A stretch of DNA of 64,000 nt, taken from an uncultured Kangiella sp. (GTDB lineage: Bacteria; Pseudomonadota; Gammaproteobacteria; Enterobacterales; Kangiellaceae). Below are positions 55,164 to 63,306 of this stretch, piece after piece. The position numbers were made by a program, and so were the translations under genes. The notes below the pieces were generated by a model. That model did no database searches. It was not told the origin of the DNA and was given only the letters and a program-made list of their open reading frames with translations. The stretch is taken from positions 50,454-114,453 of the forward strand of contig CANNCW010000005.1 in NCBI GenBank assembly GCA_947503345.1. The letters are read 5' to 3'. Numbering within the stretch: the first letter of the stretch is position 1; each line of letters starts with the position of its first letter.

Positions 55164-57269
55164 TTACAGAGCTAGTTTAGATAATAGATTTTGTTGCACT
55201 TTTTCTGTATTAATTTTCGCTAATTTGTAATGACCAGATTCGCTCAGAAGCCAATTTTGAGAATGCTCACCTAACATCAACTCTAACTCAGATAAGATTT
55301 GCTGTTTAAATTTTTCATTTTCGATTGGGAATGCCACTTCAATTCTATGGTATAAATTTCTCTCCATTATATCGGCAGACGATGCATACAAGATTTCATG
55401 TCCGTCTTGATAAAAATAATACACTCTGGAGTGCTCTAAAAATCTTCCAACAATTGATGAAACTTGAATATTATTAGACACTCCTTGTATTCCAGGTTTT
55501 AAGCAACAGATTCCCCGAACCAATAACTTTACTTCAACTCCTGCCATGGAGGCTTCGTATAATTTTTGGATCAATTTAGGATCCGTAATAGCATTAACTT
55601 TTAAAATAAGTTTTGCAACTCTACCCTGTTTAGCTATTTTAATTTCATTGTCTATATTACTAATAAGCTTTGAATCTAGCGTAAAAGGTGCATTCCACAG
55701 CTTATTTAGCTTGTAACCTTTGCCCATTCCGGTGAGCTGTTGAAAAACTTTATGTACATCCTCAGCCATAACCTTATCTGCGGTCAGTAGACTATAATCT
55801 GTATAGATTAAAGCGTTTTTTGCATGATAGTTACCCGTTCCTAAGTGTACAAAGCGAGATAGCTTTTTCTTATTACGTCTAATAACCAAACACATTTTTG
55901 CATGAGTTTTGTAACCAACAACCCCATAAACGACTAAAACGCCAGCTTCTTGAAGTTTTTGAGCAAGTTCAATATTATCTGCTTCATCAAATCGAGCTCT
56001 AAGCTCAATAACTGCTGTAACTTCTTTTCCAGAATGTGCCGCGTCAATTAGGGCAGCAACAATTGGAGAATCAGCACCTGAACGATAAAGTGTTTGCTTA
56101 ATTGCTAAAACCTCCGGGTCCAATGCTGCCTGCTTTACAAAGTCAATTACCGGCAAGAAACTTTCATAAGGATGATGCAATAAGATTTCTTTTTCTTGTA
56201 AAACATCAAAAATTGAACGCCCCAATTTTAACTCACTAGGGATTTTAGGGGTGAAACCTATATACTTGAGCTCAGATCTTTCTATAAGATCTGGTAATTC
56301 CATTAGCCGATTTAAGTTTACTGGCCCTTTAACACGATAGAGCTCATCTTCATTTAGGTTACATTTTTGCAATAAAAAATTTGTTAATTTCTTGGGGCAT
56401 CTTTGTTCCACTTCTAACCTTACAGCAGCTCCAAAATGTCTTGATAATAACTCTCTCTTTAAGGCAATTGCTAAATCTTCTACGCCTTGGTCATTAAAAA
56501 TTAAATCACTATCTCTTGTTAATCTAAATTGATAGCAACCACTTATCTCCATACCTGGAAACAAATCTTCTGCAAACTCTGAAACTACGGAAGATAAATA
56601 AACAAAGTTATTTTCAGAACCATCTGATAATGAGTCTGGAATATCAATAATTCTAGGTAGAGAGCGCGGCATATGAAGAATTGCATACTCTAAATCACGA
56701 CCAAATGCATCATTACCATGCAGATGCACTAAGAAGTGTAAAGACTTATTAACTAAGCGAGGAAAAGGATGCGCCAAATCCAAACTTATTGGAGTAATGA
56801 CTGGAGAAATTTGTTGCTTAAAATATTTTCTCAGCCAGTTTCGTTGTTTCTCTGACCATTCGCTGGACCGTAAAAAACAAATACCTTGCTCTTCTAGCTC
56901 TGGTAAAAGTGATTCATTTAGAATTTTATATTGTTCTTCAACCAAATCATGAGCAAAATCCCGAATGTTATTTAATACTTCTTCAGGAGAGTCTCCATTC
57001 AAACTTGGTTTGGTATCACCGCGATTTATTCGATGGCGTAAACCCGCTACTCTAACTTCAAAAAACTCATCAAGATTACTACTACAAATACAAAGAAACT
57101 TTACTCGTTCTAACAAAGGAATGCTGCTATCTTTAGCTTGTTGTAGCACCCGCCAATTAAACCTAAGTAAACTTACTTCTCGTTCAAAATAATACTCCGC
57201 AAGATCAAGCTGAAGAAATTGCTTTTCAGCCTGAAAATCTAACTCTATGACTTTATCCTTGGCATCCAT
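55164..57269 (-). CDS. ppk1: Polyphosphate kinase 1
   Basis: Makes inorganic polyphosphate from ATP. The 701-aa protein has the four-domain PPK1 layout. It starts with the N domain (YFEREVSLLRFNWRVLQQAK), and the catalytic phospholipase D-like C domains contain YGVVGYKTHAKMCLVIRR and HLGTGNYHAKNALIYTDYSL with the phosphorylated His. I chose the ATG at 57269; a GTG two codons upstream is possible. It lies tail-to-tail with ppx and 10 bases after rluB. Confidence 0.96.
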   Translation of the reverse strand: MDAKDKVIELDFQAEKQFLQLDLAEYYFEREVSLLRFNWRVLQQAKDSSIPLLERVKFLCICSSNLDEFFEVRVAGLRHRINRGDTKPSLNGDSPEEVLNNIRDFAHDLVEEQYKILNESLLPELEEQGICFLRSSEWSEKQRNWLRKYFKQQISPVITPISLDLAHPFPRLVNKSLHFLVHLHGNDAFGRDLEYAILHMPRSLPRIIDIPDSLSDGSENNFVYLSSVVSEFAEDLFPGMEISGCYQFRLTRDSDLIFNDQGVEDLAIALKRELLSRHFGAAVRLEVEQRCPKKLTNFLLQKCNLNEDELYRVKGPVNLNRLMELPDLIERSELKYIGFTPKIPSELKLGRSIFDVLQEKEILLHHPYESFLPVIDFVKQAALDPEVLAIKQTLYRSGADSPIVAALIDAAHSGKEVTAVIELRARFDEADNIELAQKLQEAGVLVVYGVVGYKTHAKMCLVIRRNKKKLSRFVHLGTGNYHAKNALIYTDYSLLTADKVMAEDVHKVFQQLTGMGKGYKLNKLWNAPFTLDSKLISNIDNEIKIAKQGRVAKLILKVNAITDPKLIQKLYEASMAGVEVKLLVRGICCLKPGIQGVSNNIQVSSIVGRFLEHSRVYYFYQDGHEILYASSADIMERNLYHRIEVAFPIENEKFKQQILSELELMLGEHSQNWLLSESGHYKLAKINTEKVQQNLLSKLAL

Positions 57270-57285
57270 AATCACATTCTAAATA

Positions 57286-58098
57286 TCAGGTGCGTGGTTT
57301 CTTCCATTTGAAATTTTTCTTTTGTTGCCTTTCAAACTTAGGTTGGTCCTTACGTGGCTTCAGTTTCAACTTTGTTAAATCGGCTAATTGTAATATCTCT
57401 TGAGTTGACAAATCCTGCCAGCGACCGCGATTTAGACTTTGTGGCAATTCTATTGGCCCATATTTAACACGAATCAATCTTGAAACCTCTACTCCTTGTG
57501 ACTGCCAAAGTTTTCTCACTTCACGATTTTTGCCCTCAGCTAAAGTCACATGATACCAATGATTCGAACCATCACCACCCTGCTCAGTAATAGAATCAAA
57601 GTGGCACAAATCACCATCAAGCAAAACACCCTTCTGAAGATTGTTTATCATTTCTTGCGTAACTTCACCAAAAACACGAACAGCATATTTACGTTCAACT
57701 TGATAAGAAGGATGCATTAAACGATGAGCCAATTCACCATTATTAGTAAACAATAGTAAACCAGTAGTATTGATATCCAATCTACCGATACTGATCCAGC
57801 GACCAAATTTAGTTCTCGGCAATTTGTCAAAAACGGTACTTCTACCCTGAGGATCTTTAACAGTAGAAACTTCATCTAAAGGCTTATGGTAGGCGATTAC
57901 TCTTGTATAAATATCATCTGCAGGGACAATACTCACCACATTTCCATCAACCCGAATTGTGTCCCTTTCGGTTGCTCTATCACCTAGTGAAGAAATACCC
58001 CCATTGACACTGACACGACCAGCACTAATCCACTTTTCGATTTCTCTACGTGAACCAAGCCCAGCATTTGCGAGAATTTTTTGAAGCTTTTCTGACAT
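57286..58098 (-). CDS. rluB: 23S rRNA pseudouridine synthase RluB
   Basis: Makes pseudouridine 2605 in 23S rRNA. The 270-aa protein has an N-terminal S4 RNA-binding domain (LQKILANAGLGSRREIEKWI, then SAGRVSVNG), the catalytic Asp in GRLDINTTGLLLFTN and HRLMHPSYQVERKYAVRV, plus a basic Lys/Arg-rich tail (about 235-270). It usually follows scpB; here a coiled-coil membrane gene and a terminator lie between. Confidence 0.94.
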   Translation of the reverse strand: MSEKLQKILANAGLGSRREIEKWISAGRVSVNGGISSLGDRATERDTIRVDGNVVSIVPADDIYTRVIAYHKPLDEVSTVKDPQGRSTVFDKLPRTKFGRWISIGRLDINTTGLLLFTNNGELAHRLMHPSYQVERKYAVRVFGEVTQEMINNLQKGVLLDGDLCHFDSITEQGGDGSNHWYHVTLAEGKNREVRKLWQSQGVEVSRLIRVKYGPIELPQSLNRGRWQDLSTQEILQLADLTKLKLKPRKDQPKFERQQKKNFKWKKPRT

Positions 58099-58157
58099 GA
58101 AAAATAAGCCAACTAATTAAATTACTAATATTGTACCTTATTTCATTATGTTTAGAT

Positions 58158-58182
58158 AAAAAAAAGGAGCTTTCCAGCTCCT
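58158..58182 (-). terminator. Terminator after the coiled-coil gene
   Basis: AGGAGC (58165-58170), loop TTTCCA, GCTCCT (58177-58182), preceded by eight A residues. On the minus strand it is a 6-bp stem followed by TTTTTTTT. It ends the 58204-58767 gene and so isolates rluB from it. Confidence 0.82.
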
Positions 58183-58203
58183 AAGAACTACCCCAACTGT
58201 AAA

Positions 58204-58767
58204 TTAGGCAGATTTGATATGAACTAAATTTTCACTTTCCGTGATTGAGTCTCTAAGACTAATGAACTCTTCTCTATAGAAATCTCTTTCTTCGCATAAA
58301 TTATCATTGCTTTTTTGGACAATTTTATAACTATTCTTTAATTTTTTATAAGCAGACTCAAATAAATTAAGTTTATTTACTTTATCTTCGATTTCAGACT
58401 CATGTGTTTTGCTTATAGAATGTAATTTTTTTTCTAGAGCTACTTTTGCATCTTGTGAAATTTTATAATCTTGTATTAATGCCTTGTTGTCTTGATGAGA
58501 CTTCGCAAGACTTTCACTGTGCTTTTTATTTACTAAGACCATCTCTTCTATTTGCTGTATTTGATTCTTAATAGTCTTTTCTAGGTTCTGATTCATGGTT
58601 TTCACAGCAGCTAATTGACTAATCGTCTTTCCTAACTGCTCATCTTTGGAATTAATAGTTTCATGAAGAGAACTAACATAGCTAGTTCGTAATCGAGATA
58701 AAGTGAAAAGAGTTACCATCGCTACTAGAGCAATTATTGAATATAAAACAACATTATCTTCCAACAT
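58204..58767 (-). CDS. Membrane-anchored coiled-coil protein of unknown function
   Basis: A 187-aa protein: a membrane helix at about 7-23, then a nearly continuous coiled coil (about 30-165) rich in Lys, Glu, Gln and Ser with few aromatics. I do not recognise a family. The C-terminal half of the coil ends in a short acidic tail. It has its own upstream gap (191 bases) and terminator, so it is likely an independent insertion between scpB and rluB. The segregation neighbours may be coincidental. Confidence 0.6.
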   Translation of the reverse strand: MLEDNVVLYSIIALVAMVTLFTLSRLRTSYVSSLHETINSKDEQLGKTISQLAAVKTMNQNLEKTIKNQIQQIEEMVLVNKKHSESLAKSHQDNKALIQDYKISQDAKVALEKKLHSISKTHESEIEDKVNKLNLFESAYKKLKNSYKIVQKSNDNLCEERDFYREEFISLRDSITESENLVHIKSA

Positions 58768-58958
58768 CTCGAATCCTCAATATTTCTAATGAGAAACCAA
58801 GTTAGCAGAAAGTGTGACCCACTTCAAACTTTTATTGTAAACCAAAGTTAAATCAATGAGTTACATTCAAAATCCATTATAAACACGATACAAGACTGAT
58901 AAATGTAAGCTCGAAATGACAAATTTTGTCCGAATTATGTCAAAAGAAACTAATACAG

Positions 58959-59696
58959 CTAGTCATCATTGGTTCGTAGAGCAATCTCTTCTTCTAAATC
59001 TTGCTGTTCTTCTGCAACTTCAGAAAACTCACCAGCAAGCTCATCTTCCATTTGTGAATCAGAAGCATCTTCATCACCATTTAGAATTGGCTGGGTATTA
59101 GTCTCACTTACAGCTTCTTGAGGGACATCACTAGCATCTTGATCAAATTTAAGCTCGGGATTCAAATTATCCAGATCTTGGATCTCGGCCAGGGAAGGTA
59201 ACTCTTCCAAACTTTTCAACCCGAAATAGTCTAAAAACTGCTTGGTTGTGGCATATAAAGCAGGTTTTCCTGGCACATCACGATGGCCAACAACACGCAC
59301 CCACTCACGTTCTAATAAGGTTTTTACAATGGAGGAACTCACGCTAACACCACGAACCTGTTCAATATCACTACGAGTTGCAGGTTGGCGGTAAGCAATC
59401 AATGAAAGAGTTTCTAGTAAAGCTCTGGAATAGCGTGCTGGGCGCTCTTCCCAAAGACGTGCAATCCATTCTGCATACTCTTGGCGTGCCTGATAACGAT
59501 AGCCCGTTGAAACCTCTACCAACTCGATACCACGTCCTTCTGCTTCTTTTTGCAAGCTTTCAACCGCTTTCTTAATATCTGCGGGTTTAACCTTTTCATC
59601 TTCGCCAAAAAGCTCAATCATTCGATCTTTATTCAAAGTAGAACCCGCCGACAATAAAGCCGCTTCAATAATCCTAATAATTTTTTCTTGTTTCAT
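58959..59696 (-). CDS. scpB: Segregation and condensation protein B
   Basis: Partner of ScpA and SMC-type condensin. The 245-aa protein has two winged-helix domains: IIRIIEAALLSAGSTLNKDR, then ALLETLSLIAYRQPATRSDI and GKPALYATTKQFLDYFGLKS. The last ~55 residues are an acidic extension rich in Glu, Asp and Gln, longer than in typical ScpB. It follows scpA by 15 bases. Confidence 0.94.
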   Translation of the reverse strand: MKQEKIIRIIEAALLSAGSTLNKDRMIELFGEDEKVKPADIKKAVESLQKEAEGRGIELVEVSTGYRYQARQEYAEWIARLWEERPARYSRALLETLSLIAYRQPATRSDIEQVRGVSVSSSIVKTLLEREWVRVVGHRDVPGKPALYATTKQFLDYFGLKSLEELPSLAEIQDLDNLNPELKFDQDASDVPQEAVSETNTQPILNGDEDASDSQMEDELAGEFSEVAEEQQDLEEEIALRTNDD

Positions 59697-59711
59697 AGTC
59701 TCTCTAAAACT

Positions 59712-60686
59712 CTACTCATCATCACTGGAGCTAACTTCCAACTCCGCTACTTCAATACTGGATTCATCAACCTTCGCTCGAACATGGATCGGGCCATAAT
59801 CATCGGTTTGGATCAATTCTAATAAGGACTCTTTGGCCAATTCCATAATCGCCAAGAAAGTCACCACCACGCCCATGCGTCCTTCTTCTGGCTGGAATAA
59901 TTGGCTAAAGTCACAAAAACTTTGCGCCGATAACTGCTCTAACACCTTGCCCATCTTTTCACGAACCGATAAAGCTTCAAACGAAATCTGATGGCTTGAG
60001 AACATTTCTGCGCGCTTTAATACATCACGCAATGCCAATAAAATTTCTTTCATATCCACTTCAGGATCGGGCTTGATAATTCTTAACTCTGGCTTTTTAG
60101 CGCTAACGGTAAAGAAATCACGCCCCATTCGTGGTAATTCATCTAACTCTTCTGCGGCTTTCTTAAACTGTTCGTATTCCTGTAAGCGACGAATCAAATC
60201 CGCACGTGGATCATCTTCATCTTCATCATCAGTTTTAGGTTTCGGCAATAAAACACGGCTTTTGATTTCGGCTAACATAGCCGCCATCACCAGATATTCG
60301 GCCGCCAACTCCAAATGCAAAGCCTTCATCAGCTCCACATATTCCATATACTGCTCGGTAATATGAGCTAATGGTATGTCGAGAATATCTAAATTTTGAC
60401 GCTTGATAAGATATAACAATAAATCCAAAGGTCCTTCGAAGGCCTCTAAAAAGACTTCCAAAGCCTCTGGCGGAATATATAAATCATCAGGAAACTTCTC
60501 TAACTGCTCACCGCCAACTAAGTGAAAAGGCATCTCTTCTTGAACAGCTTTTTGCTCAGAACTATTTTCAGAACCGCTTTCAGCACTTGGCTCTGCAACC
60601 GCAGCCGCATCAGCCACAACGCCAGCGCCCGCCGCCTCAGCTTCGGCAACAGTTAATTCTTGGTTATCAGAAGTTTCTTTATTCAT
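59712..60686 (-). CDS. scpA: Segregation and condensation protein A
   Basis: Kleisin that bridges SMC heads. The 324-aa protein has the ScpA core (FEGPLDLLLYLIKRQNLDIL; EYLVMAAMLAEIKSRVLLPK) and a C-terminal winged helix (VVTFLAIMELAKESLLELIQ). Residues 1-70 are a low-complexity Ala/Glu/Ser extension absent from classical ScpA. Upstream is the nested palindrome copy 3, then trpS. ATG start at 60686; a shorter start is not obvious. Confidence 0.94.
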   Translation of the reverse strand: MNKETSDNQELTVAEAEAAGAGVVADAAAVAEPSAESGSENSSEQKAVQEEMPFHLVGGEQLEKFPDDLYIPPEALEVFLEAFEGPLDLLLYLIKRQNLDILDIPLAHITEQYMEYVELMKALHLELAAEYLVMAAMLAEIKSRVLLPKPKTDDEDEDDPRADLIRRLQEYEQFKKAAEELDELPRMGRDFFTVSAKKPELRIIKPDPEVDMKEILLALRDVLKRAEMFSSHQISFEALSVREKMGKVLEQLSAQSFCDFSQLFQPEEGRMGVVVTFLAIMELAKESLLELIQTDDYGPIHVRAKVDESSIEVAELEVSSSDDE

Positions 60687-60733
60687 TTATCAAATATATT
60701 TGTTAATCAATCTATCCCTTGAACCACTCTATA

Positions 60734-60849
60734 CACTGCGCGAAAAGCTTGAGAGCGCGGCAAAAAGTTAATCGAAGTAGGAGTTTACTAAAGTAAATGA
60801 CGCTCTTCGAGTAACTTTTTAACAAAGCTATCAGGCTTTGCAGCCAGTG
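60734..60849. repeat. Nested inverted repeat, copy 3 (abuts trpS stop codon)
   Basis: Layers: CACTG (60734-60738) with CAGTG (60845-60849); AAAGC (60744-60748) with GCTTT (60835-60839); AAAAAGTTA (60762-60770) with TAACTTTTT (60812-60820); TCGAAG (60772-60777) with CTTCGA (60805-60810); centre TTTACT-AA-AGTAAA (60784-60797) in a GGAGTTTACT core. The right end touches the trpS stop codon (60850-60852), and the outer stem can extend one base into it. Confidence 0.8.
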
Positions 60850-62067
60850 TTATTTGTAAGCTAACCCCATAGCGGATCGCACATCATCCATAGTCTCACG
60901 GGCGACATCACGCGCTCTTTCCGAACCCTCAGAAACAATATTGCGAACGATTTCAGGCGACTCTTTATATTCTTGAGCGCGTTCCATAAAAGTTTGCTGT
61001 TCCGCACAGACCGCATCAATCACTGGGCCTTTACACTCTAAACAGCCGATGCCTGCACTAGTGCATCCTTTTTGTACCCATTCTTTTACTTCATCGGAAG
61101 AATAAATCTTATGGAATTCCCATACAGGGCAATCTTCAGGATTACCTGGATCGCTCAAGCGTACACGCTTAGTATCCGTTGGCATGGTACGAATTTTCTT
61201 TTCCACCACTTCCTTTGGCTCACGCATGTTAATGGTGTTGCCGTAAGACTTTGACATTTTCTGACCATCTAAGCCTGGCATCTTCGATACTGGCGTTAAC
61301 AAAGCTTGAGGTTCTGGCAGGATAATCTTACCGCCACCATCTAAATAACCATACAAACGTTCTTGGTCATTAAGAGAAACGCTAGCGAGGGTTTCTACCA
61401 AAGCTCTTGCTTGTTCTAGTGCGTCTTGATCACCAGCTTCTTGGAATTTCTTACGCAAGTTCTTGTATAACTTAGCGTTTTTCTTGCCCATCTTCTTGAT
61501 AGCAGCTTCAACTTTCTCTTCAAAGCCCGGCTCTTTGCCATAGAAATGGTTAAAACGACGAGCAATCTCACGAGTCATTTCGATATGTGGCACCTGATCC
61601 GCCCCCACAGGCACATTACCTGCCTTATAAATCAAAATATCCGCAGACTGCATCACTGGATAACCCAAAAAGCCATAAGTCGCTAGATCTTTGGTATTCA
61701 GTTTTTCTTGCTGTTCTTTATAGGTCGGGACACGCTCTAACCAACCCAACGGCGTGGTCATCGATAACAATAAATGCAATTCCGCATGCTCAGGCACTTT
61801 CGATTGCACGAATATATTCGCCGCGCTCGGGTTAATCCCCGCCGCTAACCAATCAATCACCGTATCCCAAACATACTCTTCAACCCGCGAAGTATCGTCA
61901 TAATTAGTGGTTAAAGCATGCCAATCCGCCACGAAGAAGAAACACTCATACTCGTGCTGTAACTTAACCCAATTCTTTAAAACCCCGTGATAATGGCCTA
62001 AATGCAAAGGCCCGGTCGGACGCATACCAGACAAAACGCGCTGCTGACCAACAGAAACTGAACTCAA
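60850..62067 (-). CDS. trpS: Tryptophanyl-tRNA synthetase
   Basis: Charges tRNA-Trp. The 405-aa class I enzyme has PLHLGHYHGVLKNW (HIGH-like motif) and DGQKMSKSYGNT (KMSKS). The C-terminal part has CTSAGIGCLECKGP, a Cys cluster found in longer proteobacterial TrpRS. It is longer than the ~330-aa E. coli form. It begins the trpS-scpA-scpB block. The 266-base upstream gap holds its promoter region and a hairpin (62298-62331), and nothing else I can identify. Confidence 0.95.
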   Translation of the reverse strand: MSSVSVGQQRVLSGMRPTGPLHLGHYHGVLKNWVKLQHEYECFFFVADWHALTTNYDDTSRVEEYVWDTVIDWLAAGINPSAANIFVQSKVPEHAELHLLLSMTTPLGWLERVPTYKEQQEKLNTKDLATYGFLGYPVMQSADILIYKAGNVPVGADQVPHIEMTREIARRFNHFYGKEPGFEEKVEAAIKKMGKKNAKLYKNLRKKFQEAGDQDALEQARALVETLASVSLNDQERLYGYLDGGGKIILPEPQALLTPVSKMPGLDGQKMSKSYGNTINMREPKEVVEKKIRTMPTDTKRVRLSDPGNPEDCPVWEFHKIYSSDEVKEWVQKGCTSAGIGCLECKGPVIDAVCAEQQTFMERAQEYKESPEIVRNIVSEGSERARDVARETMDDVRSAMGLAYK

Positions 62068-62297
62068 TGGAATACCCTTATGATATGGTTATTTTTAATC
62101 GTTAATGACCGACTATTATAGCGAGATTAAGGGAAAAGGCTATGGCTTTGAATAATTCCAAATGTGAGTTATAGCCGTAGGTCGACGGTAAGTTTACCAA
62201 CCCCACAAAATCAGAAAAAGAAACTCCAACGCAGGCAGGGTTTCAGCTTTGTAGTTTGTGTCTCGAAGTACCTTTAACTTTAAAGCATCACTCTACT

Positions 62298-62331
62298 TTT
62301 TTGGTGCGCCAAGGCAGCACCCTACCAAAAA
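62298..62331. repeat. Inverted repeat after the DUF6122-like gene
   Basis: TTTTTGG (62298-62304) pairs with CCAAAAA (62325-62331). An alternative nested stem GGTGC-GCC-AA-GGC-A-GCACC (62303-62321) competes with it. On the minus strand the T run precedes the hairpin, so it is not a standard terminator for the upstream gene. Function is unknown. Confidence 0.4.
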
Positions 62332-62333
62332 CA

Positions 62334-62660
62334 TCAAACCCACCAAACCCCATTGGTCATTTGGCAATCAATCGAATCCAAAATGATATGGATCATTAAA
62401 CCAACTCCTAAAACTCGGGTTTTCTTAAAAAAACACATTAGAAAATAAAGGCTTATCGGGACTAGAGTATGCAGTGGATGAAAACCGACACTGCAACGTC
62501 CGGCATCATAAATTGGCGTAGCTAACAAATGGTCAATATCAATTAGCATGCCTGCCATCATTATTAAATAAGCTTTAAGCCAAGCCTTTTTGTCAGAGTC
62601 TGATCTAAAGAATAGCAGTGAAACGATTAGCGGCACTAAAAAGTGCAAAATCATGTGCAT
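62334..62660 (-). CDS. DUF6122-like membrane protein
   Basis: A 108-aa protein with about four membrane segments (about 2-18, 27-43, 68-80, 83-97). It has conserved polar residues inside them: DIDHLLATPIYDAGRCSVGF, FHPLHT and MIHIILDSIDC. The HxxxD and DxDH pattern resembles membrane-bound metal hydrolase-like proteins (DUF6122). Function is unknown. It lies 13 bases after the YciO gene, so it is probably co-transcribed. Confidence 0.65.
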   Translation of the reverse strand: MHMILHFLVPLIVSLLFFRSDSDKKAWLKAYLIMMAGMLIDIDHLLATPIYDAGRCSVGFHPLHTLVPISLYFLMCFFKKTRVLGVGLMIHIILDSIDCQMTNGVWWV

Positions 62661-62673
62661 GGCTTAGAAAGGC

Positions 62674-63297
62674 TTATTCAAACAGGCTTGGGTCGCCTGC
62701 GCCATAACGAATCACTTCTGGGTAACCGGTAGTTAAATCAATAACCGACGTTTCCTCATGACCACAATAACCACCATCAATCACGGCATCAACGCGGCCA
62801 TCTAATAAATCTAGAATCTCATGGGGCTCTAAAACCTCATCTTCATCTTGCTGCGGCAAAATTAATGAGGTGCTCATCATTGGCTCGCCCAAATCCTCTA
62901 GTAATGCTTGCGCAATTCGATTATCGGGCACACGAATACCAATAGTTTTCTTTTTAGGATGCTTTAAACGATTAGGCACTTCTTGGGTTGCTTTCAAAAT
63001 AAATGTATAGGGTGCCGGCGTATTATTTTTTATCAAACGAAAAGCTAAATTATCCACTCGCGCGTAAACCGCCAGCTCAGATAAGTCGCGACAAACTAAA
63101 GTGAAATTATGTTTCTTATCCAAATCACGAATACGACGAATTTTATCTAACACACCTTTATCACCAATATGACAACCCAGTGCATAACCTGAGTCTGTCG
63201 GATAGACCACCAAACCGCCATTACGGATCATAGCAGCCACTTGGCTAACCAAGCGTGGCTGCGGATTCTCAGGATGTATTTCAATTAGTTGTGTCAT
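62674..63297 (-). CDS. yciO: YciO/Sua5/YrdC-family protein
   Basis: A 207-aa YrdC-fold protein: GGLVVYPTDSGYALGCHIGD (residues 28-47), LVCRDLSELAVYAR and IGIRVPDNRIAQALLEDLGE. The family includes threonylcarbamoyl-AMP synthases; the YciO branch, which this resembles in size and in its neighbouring PHP gene, has weak activity in E. coli. Whether it supports t6A formation here depends on whether a TsaC exists elsewhere. Confidence 0.85.
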   Translation of the reverse strand: MTQLIEIHPENPQPRLVSQVAAMIRNGGLVVYPTDSGYALGCHIGDKGVLDKIRRIRDLDKKHNFTLVCRDLSELAVYARVDNLAFRLIKNNTPAPYTFILKATQEVPNRLKHPKKKTIGIRVPDNRIAQALLEDLGEPMMSTSLILPQQDEDEVLEPHEILDLLDGRVDAVIDGGYCGHEETSVIDLTTGYPEVIRYGAGDPSLFE

Positions 63298-63306
63298 AAA
63301 GTATTT

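Noticed and set aside
62298..62331. Terminator for the DUF6122-like gene
   Set aside because: The T run is on the wrong side of the stem for the minus strand.
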